Part shown: positions 17,999 through 26,538 of the stretch, in pieces
How the letters are laid out: every line of letters starts with the position of its first letter
Numbering within the stretch: the stretch's first letter is position 1
From: CAZPAN01 sp964428485
GTDB taxonomy: Bacteria; Actinomycetota; Coriobacteriia; Coriobacteriales; CADBOM01
Direction: 5' to 3'
Length of the DNA: 64,000 nucleotides
Assembly: GCA_964428485.1 (NCBI GenBank)
Contig: CAYRYP010000001.1
Span: 4,702 to 68,701, forward strand
The notes under the pieces: generated by a model
The model's database searches: none
What the model saw: the letters and a program-made list of their open reading frames with translations, nothing else
What the model was told of the DNA's origin: nothing
Made by a program: the position numbers and the translations under genes

Positions 17999-18940
17999 AT
18001 GGCGATGGATTGTTTCGAGCCGATCTTTGAGGGTTGCACCGGAGCTGCCGTCGAGGACGTCCAGAGGCGCCTCACAAAGCTCGGATACGACCTGGGAGAA
18101 CAGGGCATAGACGGCGTGTTCGGCGAGGGAACCCGCATGGCGGTGCGTAGGTTCAGGAGCGACAAGGGTATGTCCGATGGCGATACCATCGACGCGCTAA
18201 CCTGGGCCGCGCTCGTCGACGCCTCCTTCGAACTTGGTGACCGCACGCTGTATCTCAAGATGCCCTACTTTCACGGAAACGACGTCGCGCAACTGCAGCA
18301 GGCCCTGTCGATCCTGGGCTTCGGATGCGGGCCACAGGACTCCATATTCGGGGCCTACACCGAAAAGGCCGTGCGTGACTTTCAGGCCAACATGGGAATC
18401 GACCCCGATGGAATCGTGGGGATGGCTACCTGCAACGCTATCGAGCGGTTGCACTGGGCATACAAGGACAAGAGCCCGATGGGTGTCGACGACGGTATGC
18501 TCGCCTTCTCAAGGGCCGTCGAGGTGCTAGAGAACAGCCCGATCTGCATCTACGGCACCGACGAGATCACAAGGGAGATAGCCTCCAGGGTCGCGAACCT
18601 CGCGTTTGCCACCACGAGCCTGTCCAGGCTCTCGAGCGCGGACTCGCTGTCGGGAACCCCGTCGGAAGAGATGGTGCTAGTGGAGATCGGAACCGACGTG
18701 CTCCCGGAGCCCGACGGGGTGCCGGTGGTCGTATTCGAGAACGCCCGTGACCTCGCGAGGAGGTTCAAGATAGCGGTCTCGTCGCTGTCGTCCGCGCCCT
18801 CCAGCGTCCGTAAGAGGATAGTCGTCAGGATCGCTGCGGACAGGCTCGAGGACGACGTTGAGGACATCGATGGCGATCTGCGTAACCTCATCCAGCACTT
18901 TGCAATCCAGATCCTCGACGCGATCTGCTTTGCCTTCTGA
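17999..18940 (+). CDS. tandem peptidoglycan-binding-domain protein
   Basis: A 313-residue protein with two PG_binding_1 repeats: residues ~12-65 (VEDVQRRLTKLGYDLGEQG, DGVFGEGTRMAVRRFR) and ~85-140 (VAQLQQALSILGFGCGPQD, FGAYTEKAVRDFQ). The C-terminal ~170 residues are an unrecognised acidic domain. No signal peptide or membrane anchor is visible, which is odd for a wall-binding protein. A cytosolic regulatory role, as known for mycobacterial CwlM, is one possibility, but the amidase domain of CwlM is absent here. SD AGGTGATC at 17988-17995 favours ATG 17999; GTG 17990 overlaps the upstream stop and is an alternative. Confidence 0.8.
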   Translation: MAMDCFEPIFEGCTGAAVEDVQRRLTKLGYDLGEQGIDGVFGEGTRMAVRRFRSDKGMSDGDTIDALTWAALVDASFELGDRTLYLKMPYFHGNDVAQLQQALSILGFGCGPQDSIFGAYTEKAVRDFQANMGIDPDGIVGMATCNAIERLHWAYKDKSPMGVDDGMLAFSRAVEVLENSPICIYGTDEITREIASRVANLAFATTSLSRLSSADSLSGTPSEEMVLVEIGTDVLPEPDGVPVVVFENARDLARRFKIAVSSLSSAPSSVRKRIVVRIAADRLEDDVEDIDGDLRNLIQHFAIQILDAICFAF

Positions 18941-18957
18941 TCGCGGGGCGATCTTTT
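18939..18957 (+). terminator. short intrinsic terminator
   Basis: GATCGC (18939-18944) pairs with GCGATC (18948-18953) across a GGG loop, followed by TTTT. The six-pair stem overlaps the stop codon. It is a weak but plausible end for the polyprenyl synthase unit. Confidence 0.5.
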
Positions 18958-18992
18958 CAGAAAAACTTCCATCGAATCACCGATCAGGTCTC

Positions 18993-19019
18993 TTTACAAT
19001 TTCTACATCGGAATATAAT
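18993..19019 (+). promoter_or_regulatory. sigma-70-type promoter for zinc-ribbon membrane protein
   Basis: TTTACA (18993-18998) and a perfect TATAAT (19014-19019) are separated by 15 bases, slightly short. The sequence is AT-rich compared with its surroundings. The start site would be near 19026, some 45 bases before ATG 19071. Confidence 0.6.
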
Positions 19020-19070
19020 TTGACACGGCATTTTCAGTAGTTCCATCTTCGACAAAGGGGTTTGATACAG

Positions 19071-19817
19071 ATGGCAGGTACTAGTTACTCTCCTTCCCCC
19101 ACGGTTCCACTGGGGTATCACAAGGCATTCAACTATGTGCTTCTCCCGATCGGCATCATCATTCAGCTCATCGGACTCTTCTCTGTGACATCGAGTGGGC
19201 TCGTGGTCTTCATTAACCTCTGCCTCGTTGGCCTCATGATCGCCACTATGGTAGGCATGCTAAAGTTCCAGCGTTGGTCGTTTGTCACCCTGCTGATTCT
19301 CGTGATAATAGAGCTAGTGGTCTACGTAATACTCTTCTTCCTCCTAGCATGGCTGCTTAGTCTCTACGGGAGCGCCATGTCATACATGGGCAGCACGTTG
19401 TCCTATTACGGATACAGCACCGGAGGTGGCATCTTCGGCGCTATCGCCTCCATCGGATGGATCGCAGTCATCCTATGCATCGCGTTCATCGCTATGAGCA
19501 TCTTCACTCTGGTCTACTACATCCGCCGCAAGAACCTCTTCTTCTCGATTCCCAACCAGTACCAGGTTACCCACGGTGCCGGCACCATGTACGGAGCAAC
19601 TGGTAGTGCCTACGGTGCCAACTACGGGCAGCCCGTTGGCTCTCAGCCCTATCAGTCCCAGCAGTCCGGTGCTCCGTTTGCCGGACAGGCTCAACAGCAG
19701 CCCGCCGCTGCGCAACCTCAGCCCCAGGTGGGGAAGAAGTTCTGCTCGCATTGCGGTGCGGAGATCGCCAACCTCAACAACAAGTTCTGCTCCAAGTGCG
19801 GGACGCCCGTAAAGTAG
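19071..19817 (+). CDS. four-span membrane protein with C-terminal zinc ribbon
   Basis: A 248-residue protein with about four hydrophobic spans in residues ~20-155. A flexible cytoplasmic segment rich in Gly, Tyr, Gln, Pro and Ala follows (about 165-220), then a C-terminal zinc ribbon with two CxxC pairs (KKFCSHCGAEI and KFCSKCGTPVK). This is the common zinc-ribbon membrane-protein layout seen in Gram-positive bacteria; no activity is known. ATG 19071 is ten bases after AAAGGGG; the TTG at 19062 is too close to the SD. It has its own promoter and a downstream hairpin, so it is probably monocistronic. Confidence 0.8.
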   Translation: MAGTSYSPSPTVPLGYHKAFNYVLLPIGIIIQLIGLFSVTSSGLVVFINLCLVGLMIATMVGMLKFQRWSFVTLLILVIIELVVYVILFFLLAWLLSLYGSAMSYMGSTLSYYGYSTGGGIFGAIASIGWIAVILCIAFIAMSIFTLVYYIRRKNLFFSIPNQYQVTHGAGTMYGATGSAYGANYGQPVGSQPYQSQQSGAPFAGQAQQQPAAAQPQPQVGKKFCSHCGAEIANLNNKFCSKCGTPVK

Positions 19818-19865
19818 GGCACCCCGCTCCCAATATCTGACGAATACCTGCGTTTTGCGGGTGAA

Positions 19866-19890
19866 GGTAGCCGGCCTTGTGCCGGCTACC
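19866..19890 (+). terminator. strong GC hairpin after zinc-ribbon membrane protein gene
   Basis: A perfect 10-bp stem: GGTAGCCGGC (19866-19875) and GCCGGCTACC (19881-19890) with a CTTGT loop. No T-run follows (TGCATG), so it is either a non-canonical terminator or a 3' stabilising structure. It lies 49 bases after the stop. Confidence 0.6.
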
Positions 19891-19990
19891 TGCATGTATG
19901 GAGACGAAAGCACCATGATGCAGCTATAGTTCCGTACATGCGAAAAGGAACTTTGAGCATGTATGCATCAGCGATAGCCATGGAGGGTTT

Positions 19991-22030
19991 ATGAGGATTG
20001 GGATTGGAATCGACACCGGTGGAACCTACACAGACGTCGTCGCATACGACTACGACACCGGCGAGGTACTTGCCAAGAACAAGACGCTTACCACCAAGGA
20101 GGATCTAACGAGATGCATCGAAAGCTCGGTGGACTTCCTGAACAAGGAGCTGCTCTCCAGCGCAGTGTCTATCTCGCTATCGACGACACTTGCAACCAAC
20201 GCCTGCGTCGAGGGAAGGGGAGGCCGCGCCAAGCTCGTCCTTCTTGGATTGCCACGCAAGATGCTCGACAGGATCGACCTGAAGGGGAAGTACGGGATCG
20301 ACCCTGGTGACGTGCTGTGCATGGACACCAAGGGTAGCTTCGACGGATCGGTGATCGACGAGCCCGACTGGGAGGAACTCCTGGAATCCAACAGGGATTT
20401 TTTCGATAGTGCGCAGTCGATCGCAATCTCAGAGGTCAATTCGCTGAGAAACAACGCCCAGGTCGAGAGATGCGGATCCGAGTTCTTCTCCGACAGGCTC
20501 GGCGTTCCTGTCGTCTCGGCAAGTGATCTGGCAACCGAGCTCAACTTCATAGAGAGAGGCGCCACGGCTCTTCTCAACGCTAGGCTCCTCCCGGTTATTT
20601 CGAAGTTCGTGACAGCGGTGGGGGAGGTGCTGGGCAAGAGAGGGCTGAACATCCCGGTTATGATCCTCAGAAGCGACGGTAGCCTCATGTCGCAGGAGTT
20701 CTCCCGCAAAAAGCCCGTGGAGACTATTCTTAGCGGACCTGCGGCGAGTGTGATCGGTGGCAAGGGCATATCGCATGTTGAAGACTGCATGATCATCGAC
20801 ATTGGCGGCACCACCACAGACATCTCCATCGTCGAGGGAGGTGTGCCCGCGATGACCGACAGCATCAAGATCGGGGGATGGAAGACCCAGGTCAGCGGCG
20901 TCTTCATTAACACCTACGGACTCGGTGGAGACAGCCGCGTCTGGGTTGATGAGGGAAAGCTGCGCATCGGCTCAAAGAGGGTTGTGCCGCTGTGCATCCT
21001 GGCTACCTACGAACCTCAAGTGATGGAGAGCATGCAGATGCTACGCTACGAGATGCGCAGGTCCGTTCAGCCTCTCAACGAATTCCTATACCTCGTAGAC
21101 GAACCAAAGGACACCTCTGCTCTCACCGAGCCCGAAAAGATGCTTATAGAGCTGCTCGAGGATGGGCCGATGATGATCGGTGACCCGAGGTTCAACCCCT
21201 ACACCCTGCGCTCAGAGCGCCTCGAGGATGAGGGCGTCGTTATGCGCTGCGGCATCACCCCAACCGACATCATGCACCTCAAAGGCGACTTCGACAGATT
21301 CGATGCAAGGGGGTCGGCAGCGGCGCTCCGCTACTTCGCCAGAAACCTCTACCATGTAAAGACCGATGGAGATATCGACGCCGTCATACCGGAGATCTGC
21401 GATCGCATCTACGACATGGCCAAGGAGCGCCTCTACAAGTGCATCATGTACTCGCTCCTGGAGTATCGCTTCCCCGAGATCTTTGCAAATGGCATCGACA
21501 CCCAGACCAAGGCCCTTGTGGCCAGAGGGTGGAATAGCTTCGTCGAGAGGCGTGCGGGGCGCAACGTGAACACGGAGATGCTCGATGTTCTCTTCGACGC
21601 TAACACCACGCTCGTGGGGATCGGCGCACCCACCCATGTCCTTCTTCCAGATGTCGCAAGGGCTATGGGGGTTGAGTACGTGATCCCCGAAGACGCCGAG
21701 GTCGCCAACGCCATAGGCACCGCCATCGCGGACATCTCCGCCAAGGTGGTAGTGGACGTGTCCCCCAAATACGGCGCCGGCGGGCTGGATGGCTTCACAG
21801 TTCATGCATCGACGGGCAACAGGTTCTTCCGGAATGCGGAGGAGGCTATAGCCTTCGCCATCAAGGTTGCGAGAGCAGATGCGGAGGCCGAGGCCAGAGC
21901 CCGAGGGGCTCTCGGGAAGCTGGACATCAGCACCCAGGTCGAAAAGAGGAAGGGACCGACCATGCTTGGCGAGGTTCTTAACCTTGGTATCAGGGTATTC
22001 GGCTACGCCAAGGGAGGCGCGCTTGCGTAG
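19991..22030 (+). CDS. hydantoinase/oxoprolinase family protein (HyuA-like), orphan
   Basis: ASKHA-fold ATPase-like protein of 679 residues. Residues 1-~180 form the Hydant_A_N region (GIDTGGTYTDVVAYD, STTLATNACVEGRGG). Residues ~190-320 carry the hydantoinase A core (ILRSDGSLMS, ETILSGPAASVIGG, MIIDIGGTTTDISIV). The rest is less conserved. Classic N-methylhydantoinases and oxoprolinases need a HyuB partner; none is nearby. Substrate and role are therefore unknown. SD GGAGGG precedes ATG 19991. An AGTTCC/GGAACT inverted repeat lies upstream at 19928-19952. Confidence 0.85.
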   Translation: MRIGIGIDTGGTYTDVVAYDYDTGEVLAKNKTLTTKEDLTRCIESSVDFLNKELLSSAVSISLSTTLATNACVEGRGGRAKLVLLGLPRKMLDRIDLKGKYGIDPGDVLCMDTKGSFDGSVIDEPDWEELLESNRDFFDSAQSIAISEVNSLRNNAQVERCGSEFFSDRLGVPVVSASDLATELNFIERGATALLNARLLPVISKFVTAVGEVLGKRGLNIPVMILRSDGSLMSQEFSRKKPVETILSGPAASVIGGKGISHVEDCMIIDIGGTTTDISIVEGGVPAMTDSIKIGGWKTQVSGVFINTYGLGGDSRVWVDEGKLRIGSKRVVPLCILATYEPQVMESMQMLRYEMRRSVQPLNEFLYLVDEPKDTSALTEPEKMLIELLEDGPMMIGDPRFNPYTLRSERLEDEGVVMRCGITPTDIMHLKGDFDRFDARGSAAALRYFARNLYHVKTDGDIDAVIPEICDRIYDMAKERLYKCIMYSLLEYRFPEIFANGIDTQTKALVARGWNSFVERRAGRNVNTEMLDVLFDANTTLVGIGAPTHVLLPDVARAMGVEYVIPEDAEVANAIGTAIADISAKVVVDVSPKYGAGGLDGFTVHASTGNRFFRNAEEAIAFAIKVARADAEAEARARGALGKLDISTQVEKRKGPTMLGEVLNLGIRVFGYAKGGALA

Positions 22031-22138
22031 CATTGAATTCCCATAATCCATCATCACCAGACATACCGCTGAGATATACTGTTTCCCCAGAAGAACCGCA
22101 TCTGTGCGGCAACAGGTAAAACATTAGGGGTGGATAAC

Positions 22139-22588
22139 ATGAAGAAGAGGTTTGTTCTCGCAATCGTCTCGGTGTTCTGCATCGGGGTTCTGGCGATCTC
22201 CGTGGGCTGCTCTAGCAGCAGCGATGGGGTAGAGACCACGACGATACCAGACTACGAGGGCACATGGACCGTCTGCGCCATTTCTACCGACGGCACCGAG
22301 GACGGCCTTGTTGAAGGTGAACTCTTCGAACAGGCGCTAGAGTCCCTCGATATGACCGCCGCTGAGTACGGCACCCTTGTACTTAACGACGATGGGACGA
22401 TAACCATGTCTATCATGGGAATCGACATCATCGATGATTCCACCGAGGCAACCTGGACCGGCACCGCTACTACTGTCGAGATGGAGATCGCGGGCACCAC
22501 TATCAGCTGCGCCTATGATTCCACCGACAACACCATCTCCTTCTCGGTTCCGGATTCCGATGGCGAGACCCTTTATTTCACCAAGTAG
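22139..22588 (+). CDS. small secreted lipoprotein
   Basis: A 149-residue protein with a Lys-rich N-terminus, a hydrophobic signal segment and a lipobox-like SVGC followed by a Ser-rich tether. The mature part is acidic and Thr/Asp-rich, probably a small beta-barrel (YEGTWTVCAIS near its start). It resembles the next gene in layout. ATG 22139 has AGGGG eight bases upstream; the in-frame GTG 22130 lies within the SD. Function unknown. Confidence 0.75.
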   Translation: MKKRFVLAIVSVFCIGVLAISVGCSSSSDGVETTTIPDYEGTWTVCAISTDGTEDGLVEGELFEQALESLDMTAAEYGTLVLNDDGTITMSIMGIDIIDDSTEATWTGTATTVEMEIAGTTISCAYDSTDNTISFSVPDSDGETLYFTK

Positions 22589-22657
22589 GAAAACGGATAC
22601 TTGCGGAGTTCCGGGTGGCGGGACGCTTTCCCTCGCCCGCTTCCTGGAGGTTGATAG

Positions 22658-23071
22658 ATGAGGAGAAGGTTTCTTAGATCTGCACTATCACTTGCGCTAT
22701 CACTGTGCCTTGCAGCAGCTCTTTCCGCTTGCGGCCAACAGAGTGACGACGATTTTTCCGGGACATGGGTGCTCATCGAGTTCGATCTCGAGGATGGTAC
22801 CGTGCTTACATCCGAAGAGATCGCCGAGATGGGCTCCACCGGCGCGGATCTTTTCACGATGATCCTAAGCTCCGATGGAACGGCTAGTTTGCTCTCCCAG
22901 GGCACTGATATCTCAGACGGATCTACTACCACGTGGTCGGCTGATGAGGACGGGGAGGCGGTCATCCTCACCGATGAGAACGGTTACACCTACGAGATCC
23001 CCTACGACCAGGAGACCCAAACGCTGGTGTTGGAGTACCAGGGGCAGACGATGACTCTGGCCAGGCAGTAG
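22658..23071 (+). CDS. small secreted lipoprotein, related to the preceding gene
   Basis: A 137-residue protein with an Arg-rich N-terminus, signal segment and lipobox ALSAC (cysteine near residue 25). The mature part starts FSGTWVLIEFDLEDGT and shares with its neighbour the order (F/Y)xGTW, a DGT turn, ILS/TMS strands, a D-ST-TW segment and a C-terminal strand. The pair looks like a diverged tandem duplication. SD CTGGAGG precedes ATG 22658. Function unknown; likely displayed on the outer face of the membrane. Confidence 0.75.
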   Translation: MRRRFLRSALSLALSLCLAAALSACGQQSDDDFSGTWVLIEFDLEDGTVLTSEEIAEMGSTGADLFTMILSSDGTASLLSQGTDISDGSTTTWSADEDGEAVILTDENGYTYEIPYDQETQTLVLEYQGQTMTLARQ

Positions 23072-23109
23072 CCGCGTTGTCATTCGAGCGTCTGAAGGTG
23101 AGACGAAAC

Positions 23110-23790
23110 CTAGCCTTTCCCGCTTAGGATCGCCCTTGTCTGCCTCCAGTCGACGCAGTGAGCGTCCATGAATTCCTTGAAGCCCGGTCCATGGTCCGTA
23201 TGGTTGATGTGTCCCAGCTCGTGGCAGATCACCATCTCAAGGCATTCCCGAGGGTAGTGCACTAGGCTGGTTGCGATTCTTATCCTCTTGGTGGAGGGAG
23301 TGCAGGAACCCCATCTTGTCTTCATGTTGCGGACCGACCACGTACTGCAGCTCACGCCGCACTCCCGCTCGATCTCGGGAAGAACCGTTCGAATAACGCC
23401 CTCGAGCTCCTTTTTCATCCTCTTCTCGAAGAGCTTGCGCAGCTCGAGTTCGTCTCTTGGCATGCTTTCCAGCTCCTGGTTGGAGCATAGATCCATGAGC
23501 GAGAGCGCGGTCCTCTTGCCCCACAGGGTGTATTCCGCGCCGTCGGTCATAGTGGCTGGTGGGAAGTAGCGGGCTGCTTTGAACCTCTTCCTGGTTCTTT
23601 CGATCCATTCCAGCTTCGACTGCACGAAGCCCAGCACCATCTTCTCGGAAGCATAGAAGGGCGCTGAGACCACAACAGAACCGTTGCTCCTGTCGACGTG
23701 TATGCGGATGTTTTTCATCTTGGGACGTCGGATCAGGGTGAATTCGACGTCGCCGACGACGAGATCGCTAGGTTTGTATCTAGAGTTCAT
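23110..23790 (-). CDS. YgjP/DUF45-family metal-dependent hydrolase
   Basis: Zincin-like protein of the DUF45 (WLM-related, YgjP-like) family, 226 residues. The metal site HExxH with a third His is at H190, E191, H194 and H200 (CHELGHINHTDHGPGF), and the family motif MKTRWGSCTPS lies upstream. Physiological substrate unknown. I start at ATG 23790, preceded by AAGGGGAAG; the frame continues to a TTG at 23844 without an SD. Convergent with the lipoprotein genes and divergent from the dipeptidase gene. Confidence 0.88.
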   Translation of the reverse strand: MNSRYKPSDLVVGDVEFTLIRRPKMKNIRIHVDRSNGSVVVSAPFYASEKMVLGFVQSKLEWIERTRKRFKAARYFPPATMTDGAEYTLWGKRTALSLMDLCSNQELESMPRDELELRKLFEKRMKKELEGVIRTVLPEIERECGVSCSTWSVRNMKTRWGSCTPSTKRIRIATSLVHYPRECLEMVICHELGHINHTDHGPGFKEFMDAHCVDWRQTRAILSGKG

Positions 23791-23899
23791 GGCATTCTTC
23801 CCCTTGTCCAATTCGATATTGGCACCCTGACCGATGTGAGACAATGATCGGGATTTACCGACACGTAAGCGGTTTTATTTTGAAACGGAGGCGCTGCCA

Positions 23900-25345
23900 A
23901 TGGGATTCGGAGATGCGGAAAGCCTCATGGATGCAGACGATTTCGATTCGATCCTGAACGATTTCGTTGATAGGAACTGGGATCTGGTGGTAGACGACAT
24001 AGCCCGTGCCATAGCCATCCCGAGCGTTGAAGATCTGGATGGAGCCTCACCAGGGATGCCATATGGTCCCCGTGTGGCACAGGCGATGGACCTGGTCCTC
24101 GATGTGGCCAGGCAGCTAGGGCTCAACGCAAGCTCGATGGAGGGCTACATCGGCATCGCCGACCTGCCCGGCAAAAGCCCTACGCAACTCGCCATCATAG
24201 GCCACGTCGACGTGGTGGATGCTGGCCCCGGATGGCAAAGCGACCCATTTGTGCTCACCCGTCGCGAGGGCTATCTTCTAGGTAGGGGAGTGTTAGACGA
24301 CAAGGGCCCTGTGATAGTCGCACTTTACGCCGTGGGTTTCTGGGCATGGGTCTGCCGAGAGTTCGGCTTCGAGCTTCCCTATACCATTCGGTTCCTCGTC
24401 GGAGGCAACGAGGAGACTGGCATGGCCGATGTCGTCGAGTACAGGAAACGCCATGCAGATCCCGCGTTTCTCTTCACACCCGATGCCGAGTTCCCGGTTT
24501 GCTATGGCGAGAAGGGTATTTGTAACATTGAGCTGATGGGTCCTGCTCTCGAGGACACACCGATCGTCGCGATAGAGGGTGGGATGGCCGTCAACGCCGT
24601 CCCAGGCAGTGCGAGCGCGACGATCAGATACCAAGGCGGTGACACTCTTCCCAAAGCTAGCGGGATATCCGTAGAGAGTGTGGGAGACGGCCTTCTGCGC
24701 ATAACGGCCCTGGGCACATCAGCCCACGCCTCTACACCCGAGCTCGGAGTCAACGCGATCGGGATCCTCGCAAGTTACCTGGTTAAAAACGTGCATTGCG
24801 GAGAGGCGATGGAGCCCTTCCTGACCATGTTGGCCGATGCATGCTTCGCTACCGATGGCTCCTCGTTTGGCATGGATTGCTCCGATTCCGACTTCGGCCC
24901 GCTCACACTCGCCTGTGGGATGATCTTTTGCAGAGACGGTCGTCTGGTGCAGACCTTAGATGTCAGGTACCCCACATCGATCGATTCGGAGGAGATCCTG
25001 AGAAGGTGCACGGAGCATGCGGGGCACGCAGGCGCAACCGCCGAGATGACCCTTAACAAACCACCCTTCCTAGTACCCCGCGATTCCGATGTCGTCCAAG
25101 CGCTCCTTGGCGCCTACAACGAGGCCACGGGGGAGAGCGGAAAGCCCTTCACTATGGGAGGAGGCACCTACGCCAGACTCTTCGAGCGAGCGGCGAGTTT
25201 TGGCCCGGAAAAGCCTTGGGAAAAGACTCCGGAGTGGGTGGGATCCATGCATGGTCCTAACGAGGGAGTGTCGGAGGAACTCCTGCGAGAGGCTCTGAGG
25301 ATATACGCGGTGGCCATTGGTAGGCTCATGCGGCTCGATCTGTAG
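23900..25345 (+). CDS. M20 family dipeptidase (PepV/Sapep-like)
   Basis: Cytosolic di-zinc dipeptidase, 481 residues. Metal and catalytic motifs: IIGHVDVVDAG (His), GRGVLDDKGP (bridging Asp), GGNEETGMAD (catalytic Glu and ligand), FTPDAEFPV (Asp) and MHGPNEGVSEE (last His). These match the PepV branch of M20A rather than the acetylornithine deacetylases. A dimerisation-like insertion occupies about residues 230-340. GGAGG precedes ATG 23900. Monocistronic by spacing. Confidence 0.9.
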   Translation: MGFGDAESLMDADDFDSILNDFVDRNWDLVVDDIARAIAIPSVEDLDGASPGMPYGPRVAQAMDLVLDVARQLGLNASSMEGYIGIADLPGKSPTQLAIIGHVDVVDAGPGWQSDPFVLTRREGYLLGRGVLDDKGPVIVALYAVGFWAWVCREFGFELPYTIRFLVGGNEETGMADVVEYRKRHADPAFLFTPDAEFPVCYGEKGICNIELMGPALEDTPIVAIEGGMAVNAVPGSASATIRYQGGDTLPKASGISVESVGDGLLRITALGTSAHASTPELGVNAIGILASYLVKNVHCGEAMEPFLTMLADACFATDGSSFGMDCSDSDFGPLTLACGMIFCRDGRLVQTLDVRYPTSIDSEEILRRCTEHAGHAGATAEMTLNKPPFLVPRDSDVVQALLGAYNEATGESGKPFTMGGGTYARLFERAASFGPEKPWEKTPEWVGSMHGPNEGVSEELLREALRIYAVAIGRLMRLDL

Positions 25346-25402
25346 GTCTTTTCCAACTCCTGCTTGAGCGCGTCTCGATCGATCAAACAATATCGAAAAA
25401 AC

Positions 25403-25442
25403 GACCCCCGCACCCCGGTTACAAGACCGTGATGCGGGGGTC
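25403..25442 (-). terminator. intrinsic terminator of the minus-strand URO-D locus
   Basis: A perfect 10-bp stem, GACCCCCGCA (25403-25412) with TGCGGGGGTC (25433-25442), and a 20-base loop. Read on the minus strand the stem is followed by GTTTTTTCG, a good U-tract. On the plus strand only TT follows, so it may end the dipeptidase gene weakly as well. Confidence 0.8.
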
Positions 25443-25466
25443 TTACCAGCGCCTCTTCTAGCGCCG

Positions 25467-25495
25467 AATCATCGAAAAGGAGGTTCTCGATGATT
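25467..25495 (-). repeat. 9-bp inverted repeat next to the URO-D stop codon
   Basis: AATCATCGA (25467-25475) and TCGATGATT (25487-25495) are perfect reverse complements with an 11-base loop, immediately downstream of the minus-strand gene end. It could be a 3' stabilising hairpin ahead of the terminator at 25403-25442. Confidence 0.5.
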
Positions 25496-25500
25496 TTGGC

Positions 25501-26502
25501 CTACAGGTTGTGCTCTTTCCAGTAGACCTTGGAGTAGTTGTCGATGGCCTCGTCGACATAGTCGTAGACACCCTCGAAGGTGCTGCCCTTCATGCCCTGG
25601 CAGGTGCTCGGGATGAAGTAGAGGTGTCCACCGAGATCGCAGGCCTTCTTGACCTCCGCATCGACGACTTCCTTCGTCCATCCCTCGTAGTCGACGGTGG
25701 AGTTGTTGATTCCTCCCATGAACGAGATCTGACCGCCGTACTTCTTCACGAGCTCGGGGATGTTGTTCGTGGTCAGCACTCCCTGCCAGATGTCGATGCC
25801 CATCTCGATCATGTAGGGCACGATAGTCTCGCAGTAGGAATCCGAGTGATGCATGATCAGCTGGACCCCACGCTCTTTCCAGTATCCATAGATCTCCTTA
25901 TAGGCATCCAGGAAGAACTCAGCGAACATCTCGGGGTCCATAAAGGTCGAGATCTGGGTTCCCCAGTCATCGTGGTGCAGAATTGCATCAGGTTTGATGT
26001 GATCGCATGTGACCTCAGCGAGCTTGATCTCATACTCGGTGAGGACCTTGATGAGTTCCTTGAGCTCATCGGGATACTCGTAAAAACCAGCGAGAACGTT
26101 GGTGATCTCGCACAGGTAGTGCATCTGCTCGAAGACACCCGGTGCGACGTACGCGGTGACGAAGTACTTCTCGCGGTCTATCGCCTCGGCAGCGGCGATG
26201 TCGATCTCCCACTCGGCCTCGGAGAATTCGAGAGAGGGGACCTTGACGTACTCCTGCCACTCTTCGATGTCCTTGACGACGATCGTATCAGGCTTGTGGA
26301 CCGGGAAGGCTCCGGGCTGTCCCTCAGCCCACGATACGGTGACTCCCCAGTTGTTGACCTTGTTGAGCTCACCATACTTCGGGTTGTTGCGCGCGCGGTG
26401 CGCGGCGGTGAAAATGACCTCGAAGGCTTCGTACTGCTTGACGAACCTCTCGGGCTTGCCTCCCTTGATTGTCTCCATGAGATTTTGTCTGGGTGTCAGC
26501 AT
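25501..26502 (-). CDS. uroporphyrinogen decarboxylase-like (MtaA/CmuA-type) methyltransferase
   Basis: A 333-residue TIM-barrel protein of the URO-D superfamily. Its N-terminus (MLTPRQNLMETIKGGKPERF) and the segments LHHDDWGTQIS, MHHSDSYCETIVPYM and IDIWQGVL match the methyltransferase/unknown-substrate branch, not heme-synthetic HemE. Family members move methyl groups between corrinoids and a thiol or other acceptor, or demethylate small substrates; which applies here is not evident. AAAGGATCC precedes the ATG. It is 36 bases downstream of the GPH transporter and ends at a strong terminator, so it is the last gene of a minus-strand operon. Confidence 0.85.
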   Translation of the reverse strand: MLTPRQNLMETIKGGKPERFVKQYEAFEVIFTAAHRARNNPKYGELNKVNNWGVTVSWAEGQPGAFPVHKPDTIVVKDIEEWQEYVKVPSLEFSEAEWEIDIAAAEAIDREKYFVTAYVAPGVFEQMHYLCEITNVLAGFYEYPDELKELIKVLTEYEIKLAEVTCDHIKPDAILHHDDWGTQISTFMDPEMFAEFFLDAYKEIYGYWKERGVQLIMHHSDSYCETIVPYMIEMGIDIWQGVLTTNNIPELVKKYGGQISFMGGINNSTVDYEGWTKEVVDAEVKKACDLGGHLYFIPSTCQGMKGSTFEGVYDYVDEAIDNYSKVYWKEHNL

Positions 26503-26538
26503 TCACGGATCCTTTCTACTCACACGGTAGCCGCTACC

